A stretch of DNA of 6,666 bases, taken from NCBI GenBank assembly GCA_026398835.1, contig JAPLSD010000288.1, positions 1 through 6,666 on the forward strand. Direction: 5' to 3'. The DNA is from Pseudomonas sp. (GTDB lineage Bacteria > Pseudomonadota > Gammaproteobacteria > Pseudomonadales > Pseudomonadaceae). The notes below the pieces were generated by a model. The model was given only the letters and a program-made list of their open reading frames with translations, was not told where the DNA came from and did not search any database. Position numbers and translations under genes: made by a program. This document shows positions 1-4,449 of this stretch, one piece after another (position 1 is the stretch's first letter; each line of letters opens with the position of its first letter).

Positions 1-2
1 AC

Positions 3-272
3 CTGACCCACTATTCGGTCCACGGTACGGCCTTTGCCACGCTGACCCTGGCCAACAACCTGCTTGGCTTGGCGCCGGGGCCGTTCATCACCGGCAAGGT
101 GTCCGACGTGATCGGCTTGCAGGCCGCTTTCCAGTTGGTGCCACTGATCAGCATTGCGGCAGCGGCCGTGTTCTTTTACGCCAAGTGCCATTACCACAAG
201 GATATCGCCCGGCTTATGGGCGAGCGTGTCAACGATTCGATTAGTGAAGCTGTGTTAGAGGTGAAGGCGTGA
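3..272 (+). CDS. MFS transporter, C-terminal fragment (5' end outside window)
   Basis: This is the last 89 residues of a major facilitator superfamily permease; the frame is open from base 3 to the TGA at 270-272. It shows two hydrophobic segments matching the last two helices of an MFS protein. The first runs through a small-residue stretch (TLTLANNLLGLAPGPF) and is followed by a short charged turn, ITGKVSD. The second is QAAFQLVPLISIAAAAVFFYAK. A charged cytoplasmic tail of about 30 residues follows. The APGPFITGKxSD turn recalls the helix 10-12 region of MFS organic-solute carriers, including spinster-like ones. A TTG at 69 is in frame but would start in the middle of a helix, so it is not the real start. 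The stop overlaps the next gene's GTG by 4 bases, so this is probably the first visible gene of a coupled operon. The substrate is unknown. The family call is fairly sure; the subfamily is not. Confidence 0.8.
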   Translation: MTHYSVHGTAFATLTLANNLLGLAPGPFITGKVSDVIGLQAAFQLVPLISIAAAAVFFYAKCHYHKDIARLMGERVNDSISEAVLEVKA

Positions 273-940
273 GTGGTCGTTTACGTATTGATGTGTTCTT
301 CGATTTCATCTGCCCCTGGTGCCTGATCGGTAAGCGCCAACTGGAAAGTGCGCAGGCTCTATTGCGCATCCAGCAACCGGATGTGGAGATCACCACGGTG
401 TGGCACGGGGTGCAGCTGCTGCCACAGCTGCCGGCACAGGGTGAACCCTTCGCCGAGTTCTATCTCAAACGCCTGGGCAGTGCCGAAGCCGTGGGCATGC
501 GCCAGGCCCAGGTGCAGCAGGCCGCCAAGTCGGTGGGGGTGCCCATCGACCTGAGCCGCATCGCCACAATGCCCAATACTGCTGACGCCCATCGTCTGTT
601 GGAGCGTGCCAGTGTGCTTGGCAACACAGCCCAGCGCGATGCTTTGCTCGAGCGCCTGTTCGCCGCCTACTTCCAGTACGGCGAGGACCTGGGTTGCCGT
701 GAGACCTTGATCACCATCGCCCAATCCTGCGGCTTCGACGCGGGCGACCTGGTTGATTGCCTGCAAGGCGACGCCCGTCCCTTTGTCAGCAATGACAGTG
801 ACGCGGGGGCTGGCAGTGGCGTGCCCTGTTTTCAGTTCGACGGTCGTCTGACGGTGGTGGGCGCGCAGCCTGCCGAGGCGCTGTTTGACGCCATGTGCGA
901 AGCCTTGCTCGATAGCCATCGCGCGCGGCTACCGGCATGA
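269..940 (+). CDS. DsbA-family (FrnE-like) thioredoxin-fold oxidoreductase / isomerase
   Basis: This 223-residue protein belongs to the DSBA-like thioredoxin-fold family, in the FrnE / 2-hydroxychromene-2-carboxylate isomerase branch. The N-terminal strand is followed by DFICPWCLIGKRQLE, giving a C15-P-W-C18 redox motif. The helical insertion carries the FrnE-type signature around N103-ADAHRLLERA. A cis-proline loop (GVP, P186) precedes F-x-F-D-G and a V-V-G-A-Q-P stretch, as expected at the end of the fold. No signal peptide is visible, so it should be cytoplasmic. Length is normal for the family. The GTG start at 269 is supported by GAGGTG at 258-263 with 5 bases of spacing, and overlaps the upstream stop (GTGA). 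The two cysteines favour a thiol-disulfide or polyketide-oxidoreductase-like role over the GST-kappa-like isomerases, which usually lack the CxxC pair. The operon context suggests a catabolic or detoxifying role, but the substrate is unknown. Confidence 0.88.
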   Translation: MSGRLRIDVFFDFICPWCLIGKRQLESAQALLRIQQPDVEITTVWHGVQLLPQLPAQGEPFAEFYLKRLGSAEAVGMRQAQVQQAAKSVGVPIDLSRIATMPNTADAHRLLERASVLGNTAQRDALLERLFAAYFQYGEDLGCRETLITIAQSCGFDAGDLVDCLQGDARPFVSNDSDAGAGSGVPCFQFDGRLTVVGAQPAEALFDAMCEALLDSHRARLPA

Positions 941-1263
941 GTCGGCGTGTCCCCGTGCCTGCCGGAAAACTGCCGCAGGCGGGTGGCCGTGCGCTGGTTG
1001 AATTCGATGGCAAAAGCCTGGCGTTGTTCAACGTCGAGGGCGAGCTGTTTGCCGTCGACGACAGTTGCCCCCATCAGGGCGCCTCGCTGTGTGGCGGGCG
1101 CCTTGAGGGGAGGGTGATTCAATGCTGCGCCCATGGCCTGCGCTTCGATTTGCGCAGCGGCTTCTTGCTCAATTCAACCCAACTCAAAGTCGCCAACTAC
1201 CCGGTCGAGGTCGTCGACGGCCAGGCCTTCATCATCATCGTTTCTGAGGAGTCCGCGCCATGA
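937..1263 (+). CDS. Rieske [2Fe-2S] ferredoxin-like protein
   Basis: This 108-residue protein consists of a single Rieske domain. The cluster-binding boxes are C44-P-H46-Q-G and C63-C-A-H66-G, with 16 residues between H46 and C63; this fits the CxH-x(15-17)-CxxH rule. The second box continues as LRFDLRSG, the usual post-cluster strand (xxFDLxTG). The size and the lack of membrane anchor or signal peptide match soluble Rieske ferredoxins that pass electrons to ring-hydroxylating or related oxygenases, and NirD-like small subunits. No oxygenase is visible here; it may lie upstream of the window. The ATG overlaps the preceding TGA (ATGA, 937-940). I see no good Shine-Dalgarno sequence ahead of it, so translation probably depends on coupling to the DsbA-family gene. 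Extra cysteines sit at 52 and 64. C64 directly follows ligand C63 and is not at the position of the disulfide cysteine in bc1-type Rieske proteins. Confidence 0.88.
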   Translation: MSRRVPVPAGKLPQAGGRALVEFDGKSLALFNVEGELFAVDDSCPHQGASLCGGRLEGRVIQCCAHGLRFDLRSGFLLNSTQLKVANYPVEVVDGQAFIIIVSEESAP

Positions 1264-2270
1264 GCGCCATCGCTCTCACCCGTATCCATAGCCGAACGCG
1301 CGAATTGGTGCCGGGTTTCATCGTCAGTCTGATTGTTGCGGCGGCCGCCTCCTTTTTGTCCGAGCACTATGGTGCGCCGGTGATGCTGTTCGCCTTGCTG
1401 CTGGGCATGGCGCTCAACTTCCTTGCAGGTGACGGCGCGTGCAAGGCCGGCATCGAATTCACGGCACGCACTGTGTTGCGCATCGGCGTGGCCCTGCTGG
1501 GCATGCGCATCACCCTCGAACAGATTGCCGCGCTGGGCTGGAAGCCTGTGGCCCTGGTGGTGATTCTGGTGGTGGTGACGATCGGCGTCTCGGTGGTCGC
1601 GGCCAAGGCGCTGGGTTTTCAGCGTTTGTTTGGCATGCTCACCGGTGGGGCGACCGCAATCTGTGGCGCCTCGGCCGCGCTCGCGCTGGCGGCGGCGTTG
1701 CCCAATCATCCGCAGAAAGAGCGTGCCACGCTGTTCACCGTCATCGGGGTGTCGGCACTGTCCACCACGGCGATGATCCTGTATCCGATGATTGCCAACT
1801 GGCTGTCATTGTCACCACAAGTGGCCGGCGTGTTCCTTGGCGCCACCATCCACGATGTCGCCCAGGTGGTCGGTGCCGGTTACAGCATGTCGACCGAGAC
1901 CGGCGATACCGCCACGGTGATCAAGTTGATGCGGGTCGCCATGCTGCTGCCGGTGATCGTCTGCGCCGCCATGATCACCCGTATGCAGGGCGCCGACCCG
2001 ACCGGCAAACGGCCGCCGCTGCTGCCGTGGTTCGCCGTCGGTTTTCTGGTTCTGGCCTGTATCAACAGCACCGGGTGGATCGCTCCCGTGGTGCAGGGCT
2101 CGGTCAACGAGTTGTCGCGCTGGTGCCTGGTGGTCTCCATCAGCGCCCTGGGTATGAAGACCCAGCTCAAGGAGCTGGCGGCAGTCGGCATCAAGCCCAT
2201 CCTGTTGATGGTGGGGGAGACGGTGTTCCTTGTCGTGCTGGTGCTGCTGTTGCTGCACTGGGGCTTGTAA
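1260..2270 (+). CDS. YeiH-family putative sulfate exporter (UPF0324 membrane protein)
   Basis: This 336-residue polytopic inner-membrane protein has about ten hydrophobic segments, beginning near residue 17 and ending at the hydrophobic C-terminus. It matches the conserved hypothetical 698 / YeiH family, annotated as putative sulfate exporters. The two family signatures are visible: GGATAICGASAA at about 129-140, and GATIHDVAQVVGAG at about 194-207. ALLLGMALNF near 45-54 and ISALGMKT near 294-301 are also typical. Length is usual for the family. The ATG overlaps the Rieske stop (ATGA) and has a strong GAGGAG at 1246-1251, 8 bases upstream. Transport of sulfate by this family is a predicted rather than firmly demonstrated function. 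As the last gene of the operon, it could remove an anionic end product such as sulfite or sulfate. A hairpin lies 24 bases after its stop. Confidence 0.9.
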   Translation: MSAIALTRIHSRTRELVPGFIVSLIVAAAASFLSEHYGAPVMLFALLLGMALNFLAGDGACKAGIEFTARTVLRIGVALLGMRITLEQIAALGWKPVALVVILVVVTIGVSVVAAKALGFQRLFGMLTGGATAICGASAALALAAALPNHPQKERATLFTVIGVSALSTTAMILYPMIANWLSLSPQVAGVFLGATIHDVAQVVGAGYSMSTETGDTATVIKLMRVAMLLPVIVCAAMITRMQGADPTGKRPPLLPWFAVGFLVLACINSTGWIAPVVQGSVNELSRWCLVVSISALGMKTQLKELAAVGIKPILLMVGETVFLVVLVLLLLHWGL

Positions 2271-2293
2271 GCCCGACTGAATCACACGTGATG

Positions 2294-2313
2294 GCAGGGC
2301 CGCCAAGCCCTGC
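2294..2313. terminator. Possible terminator hairpin between convergent genes
   Basis: GCAGGGC (2294-2300), a 6-base loop CGCCAA, and GCCCTGC (2307-2313) form a perfect 7-bp GC-rich stem in the 59-base gap between the YeiH-family gene and the convergent AraC-type gene. The + side is followed by GTCCATTTC, which is a weak T tract, and the - side has no T tract. It is therefore at best a weak intrinsic terminator, possibly serving both directions. A small inverted repeat, ATCAC-AC-GTGAT (2281-2292), lies just upstream. Confidence 0.4.
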
Positions 2314-2329
2314 GTCCATTTCAATCGGT

Positions 2330-3382
2330 TCAGGGTTCGCTGGAGCAGGGCACGGTGGTCAGGTCCAGCGGTGCTTTGGCGGCGTGCTTTTGTGCGCTGC
2401 GCCACGCGGCGGGCGGCATGCCGAACTGGGTGATGAACCAGCGTGTGAAGGAACTCGCCATGGAGTAGCCGAGCATGTCGGCAATACGGCCCAGCGAGTA
2501 ATTCGGGTTTTCCAGGTAGCGCAGCACCAGATCGCGGCGCACATCGTTGATCAGGTCGTTGAAGGCGCAGCCGTCGTCTTTGAGGCGGCGCTGCAGGGTC
2601 CGAACGTTCATGCCCTGGGTCTGGGCGATCTGCTCGATGGTGGCCCGTCCCATCGGCAACAGCAGGTAGATGGCTTTGCGCACCTCGAACAGCATCGAAG
2701 GTCCTTCGTGGCTCAGCAGCGAGTCGAGGTAGCTCTGGGCGTAACGTGCCATGGCCGGGTCGGCATGGGGGTTGGTCATGTCGAGGCTGGCGTCGGAACA
2801 GACAATGCCGTTGAACTCGCTGCCGAACTCCAGATTGCAGCCGAACAGGCGACGATGCAGTTGCAGGTTGTCGGGGGGCTGGTGCGTGAAGTTGACGCTG
2901 TAGGGGTGCCAGTGCGCGCCGAGCAGGGCGGCGCACAGGCGGAACATCACCCCGATTGCCAGCTCAGTGGCTTGTCGGCAGGGCATTGGCGATTCGGTGA
3001 CCACCTCCTCACGAATGATCACCATCTTGCCGGCCTCTTCAATGAAGATGGCCAGCGAATCGTTCATCAGATGACGGTAATGCACCACGACCTGCAAGGC
3101 ATCACGCAGCGTGCGCTGGTGGCTGAGCAGCAGGCTGACCACACCGAAGTCCGAGAGCTGGCGCGACTCGGCCATGCTCAGGCCGAAGTTCTGGCAGCCG
3201 CTGGCGGCGGCCGAATCTTCCAGCAAACGCACGGCTGCATCGATCGGAATACGGTGCTCGGGGGCTTGCAGCTGGGCCTTGCTCAGGCCGACGGCAGCCA
3301 GTAAGTCGCGCGGGTTGAACCCCAGGTACTGGGTGACCTCCAGGTAGTTGGTCAAGACGGCGGCGCGAACAAGCTTGGTCAT
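2330..3382 (-). CDS. AraC-family transcriptional regulator with arabinose-binding-type N-terminal domain
   Basis: This 350-residue DNA-binding regulator has an N-terminal half of roughly residues 20-205 that resembles the 'Arabinose_bd' sensor domain seen in OruR-like AraC proteins (PF12625 type). The C-terminal half is an AraC/XylS DNA-binding domain with two helix-turn-helix motifs. The first is at about 247-268 (ATIEQIAQTQGMNVRTLQRRL). The second is at about 296-319 (SLGRIADMLGYSMASSFTRWF) and is followed by the family hallmark FGMPPAAWR (F-G-x-x-P-x-x-x-R). Length is normal for this class. The ATG is preceded on its strand by AGGGAAG with 8 bases of spacing. It is divergent from the hydrolase gene and convergent with the YeiH-family gene. 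Such regulators usually activate a neighbouring catabolic operon in response to a small-molecule ligand. Candidate targets are the hydrolase with the DUF1302/DUF1329 genes, and perhaps the MFS operon. The ligand cannot be inferred from sequence. Confidence 0.92.
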   Translation of the reverse strand: MTKLVRAAVLTNYLEVTQYLGFNPRDLLAAVGLSKAQLQAPEHRIPIDAAVRLLEDSAAASGCQNFGLSMAESRQLSDFGVVSLLLSHQRTLRDALQVVVHYRHLMNDSLAIFIEEAGKMVIIREEVVTESPMPCRQATELAIGVMFRLCAALLGAHWHPYSVNFTHQPPDNLQLHRRLFGCNLEFGSEFNGIVCSDASLDMTNPHADPAMARYAQSYLDSLLSHEGPSMLFEVRKAIYLLLPMGRATIEQIAQTQGMNVRTLQRRLKDDGCAFNDLINDVRRDLVLRYLENPNYSLGRIADMLGYSMASSFTRWFITQFGMPPAAWRSAQKHAAKAPLDLTTVPCSSEP

Positions 3383-3427
3383 GCAAAGGTCTTCCCTGGG
3401 CCGATTGCGATGGAAATGAGCGTGGCG

Positions 3428-3433
3428 ACTATA
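3428..3433 (-). promoter_or_regulatory. Candidate -10 element for the AraC-type regulator gene
   Basis: Read on the - strand this is TATAGT, one base off the sigma-70 -10 consensus. It would give a leader of roughly 40 bases before the regulator ATG. The hexamer 17 bases upstream is TGTTCA, a poor -35, so the promoter would be weak or factor-dependent. The TTGACG nearby (3444-3449) is only 10 bases away, too close to pair with it. Confidence 0.25.
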
Positions 3434-3613
3434 TCCAGCACATCGTCAATTGAACAGTTGTGACGTCATCGATGGCGTGCATCCGGTTCTGTCCTGAATC
3501 ACGGCCGTCTCATGGACCAATCGACCCTCACCCATTGATTACAGTGACCTTGGGAGGGCCTGCGGTGTTTTTCGACCAATGGCCGGGGCACGCTAATGCC
3601 TGGAAATCTGTCA

Positions 3614-3651
3614 TCAAAAGAAAAGCGACTGACGTCCAATGAAAAGCGTCT
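3614..3651 (+). promoter_or_regulatory. Two 17-base direct repeats at 21-base period: candidate AraC-family operator
   Basis: Unit 1 (3614-3630) and unit 2 (3635-3651) share 14 of 17 bases: TCnAAnGAAAAGCGnCT, with a perfect GAAAAGCG core. They are separated by 4 bases, so equivalent positions lie 21 bases apart on the same DNA face. Known AraC/XylS-type operators, such as the two araI half-sites and the XylS sites at Pm, also have direct half-sites about 21 bases apart. TTTAAT at 3665-3670 is a plausible -10, one base off consensus. The hexamer 17 bases upstream of it is AAAAGC, a non-consensus -35 lying inside the proximal repeat, as expected at an activator-dependent promoter. The predicted leader to the hydrolase start is about 60 bases. 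That the adjacent regulator binds here is inference. Confidence 0.5.
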
Positions 3652-3736
3652 CGGGTGGGCGCTCTTTAATGTCGGCACTACAAAAAGCTTCTGGCGATAG
3701 AGCCAGTCGAGTCATCGAGAAAGCGAAGGTGTTGAC

Positions 3737-4303
3737 GTGGACAAACTGCAAACTGCCGCAACCGTTCTGATCGTACCGGGCCTGCGCGAGCACGTTGCCG
3801 AGCATTGGCAAACGTTGCTTGAGGCCAGGCTGTGCAAGGTGCGCAGTGTCCCGCCGCTTGAAACCGACAAGCTCGACTGCGAGGCGCGGGTTCGGGCGAT
3901 CCAGCACCAACTGGAGCAGATCGAAGGGCCGGTGATTCTGGTGGCCCACAGTGCCGGCGTGTTGATGGTCGCGCACTGGGCTGCGCGGCACAGTCGCCCG
4001 ATCAAGGGCGCTCTGCTGGCCGCTCCACCGGATCTTGATGCCAGCTGGCCGCAAGGCTACCCATCCACTGAAACCCTGCGTACCCATGGTTGGAATCCTC
4101 TACCCCAAGGCCCGCTGCCGTTCCGCAGCCTGGTGGCCGCCAGCACCAACGATCACCTTGCCAGCCTGGAGGCCGTGACCCAAATGGCCCGCAACTGGGG
4201 CAGTGAACTGGTCAATCTCGGCGCTGTAGGCCATCTCAACCCGGCCGCCGGTTACGGCGAATGGCCGCAGGCTGAAGCCTTTATCCGCACGCTGGATCGC
4301 TAG
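3737..4303 (+). CDS. RBBP9/YdeN-family alpha/beta serine hydrolase
   Basis: This 188-residue small alpha/beta-hydrolase is of the RBBP9/YdeN type (PF06821). The N-terminal strand and oxyanion-side motif is VLIVPGLREHVAEHWQTLLE (residues 10-29). The nucleophile elbow is VAHSAG with S72. The likely catalytic acid is D139 in ASTNDHLAS, and the catalytic histidine is H166 in GHLNPA. All three members of the triad are in family order and spacing, and length is typical. There is no signal peptide, so it is cytoplasmic. The start is GTG at 3737, preceded by GAAGG (3725-3729) with 7 bases of spacing. The frame is closed by TAG at 3698 and has no other start codon between. Substrates of this family are poorly known; esterase activity on small acyl esters is a reasonable guess. 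It lies downstream of the candidate AraC-type operator and 146 bases before the DUF1302 gene, so it may belong to the same regulon. Confidence 0.87.
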   Translation: MDKLQTAATVLIVPGLREHVAEHWQTLLEARLCKVRSVPPLETDKLDCEARVRAIQHQLEQIEGPVILVAHSAGVLMVAHWAARHSRPIKGALLAAPPDLDASWPQGYPSTETLRTHGWNPLPQGPLPFRSLVAASTNDHLASLEAVTQMARNWGSELVNLGAVGHLNPAAGYGEWPQAEAFIRTLDR

Positions 4304-4354
4304 GCGCGACGAGCCTGGCTTCACGTCACCCTGGAGGGTAGGAAGTAAGCACTT

Positions 4355-4396
4355 GGGTAAAGGTGCCTGAAAGACACTCGCATCGCCGCCTTACCC
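4355..4396 (+). repeat. Imperfect inverted repeat in the leader of the DUF1302 gene
   Basis: GGGTAAAGG (4355-4363) pairs with CCTTACCC (4389-4396) over 8 bp with one bulged A. A possible inner GTG/CAC pairing lies within the loop. It sits between the hydrolase stop and the DUF1302 start and has no T tract after it, so it does not look like a standard terminator. It could be mRNA structure or a protein-binding site, or it could be chance. Confidence 0.25.
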
Positions 4397-4405
4397 GGGT
4401 GTGAG

Positions 4406-4447
4406 CCGTTGTTAGAACAAAAAAAACAAAAAAAAACGGAGACAACG
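4406..4447 (+). promoter_or_regulatory. Overlapping inverted repeats bracketing the DUF1302 ribosome-binding site
   Basis: CCGTT (4406-4410) can pair with AACGG (4435-4439), which includes the GG of the Shine-Dalgarno. The overlapping CGTTGT (4407-4412) can instead pair with ACAACG (4442-4447), just after it. TTGTT-AG-AACAA (4409-4420) is a further short palindrome. The A-rich tract forms the loop. The stems are short, so any effect on translation is speculative. Confidence 0.25.
4416..4436 (+). promoter_or_regulatory. Seven A-R-N triplets: candidate Hfq/Crc translational repression site
   Basis: The 21-base tract contains only A apart from C at 4418 and 4427, and reads as seven consecutive A-R-N triplets (AAC AAA AAA AAC AAA AAA AAA). 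It ends one base before the Shine-Dalgarno GGAG (4438-4441) of the DUF1302 gene, whose ATG is 8 bases further on. The distal face of Hfq binds A-R-N repeats, and in Pseudomonas Hfq with Crc represses catabolic mRNAs at A-rich AANAANAA motifs over the ribosome-binding site. Position and composition fit well. Actual binding is inferred. Confidence 0.6.
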
Positions 4448-4449
4448 TA

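Larger units (their letters stand above)
3383..3736. other. Divergent intergenic region between the AraC-type regulator and the hydrolase
   Basis: This 354-base stretch has no convincing gene. It holds a possible -10 for the regulator, the 8-base palindrome TGACGTCA (3461-3468) and a related TGACGTCC (3630-3637). It also holds the tandem operator-like repeat at 3614-3651 and a small inverted repeat CTGGC-N6-GCCAG (3691-3706). A 60-codon open frame (3460-3642) and a 33-codon frame (3669-3770) are present, but their products resemble nothing recognisable. The length and the clustering of repeats suit a two-way regulatory region. Confidence 0.6.

Noticed and set aside
1812..2936. A 374-codon - strand open frame spanning the convergent gap and the regulator
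   Set aside because: It overlaps two well-supported genes in the wrong frames and its product is Arg/Pro/Gln-rich without any domain.
1439..3304. A 621-codon + strand open frame running from inside the YeiH-family gene across the AraC-type gene
   Set aside because: It is out of phase with the YeiH-family frame and antisense to the regulator. Its product is Arg/Gly/His-rich, low in recognisable motifs, and typical of a GC-driven shadow.
3461..3468. TGACGTCA palindrome as an operator
   Set aside because: It is a single 8-base palindrome with no matched partner of equal quality. AraC-type proteins bind direct repeats, so I keep it only as a note in the intergenic entry.
3460..3642. A 60-codon + strand open frame in the divergent intergenic region
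   Set aside because: It begins at GTG without a good ribosome-binding site, has no recognisable product, and overlaps the operator-like repeats.
3669..3770. A 33-codon open frame (MSALQKASGD...) overlapping the hydrolase start
   Set aside because: It could be a leader peptide, but there is no homology or composition signal, and it overlaps the hydrolase frame by 34 bases. The hydrolase GTG has its own ribosome-binding site.
4302..4316. AGGC-N7-GCCT stem right after the hydrolase stop as a terminator
   Set aside because: The stem is only 4 bp and no T tract follows.
4416..4436. Poly-T tract on the - strand as an intrinsic terminator
   Set aside because: No gene on the - strand ends here and there is no GC-rich stem directly before the T run in that direction. 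The ribosome-binding-site context on the + strand explains it better.
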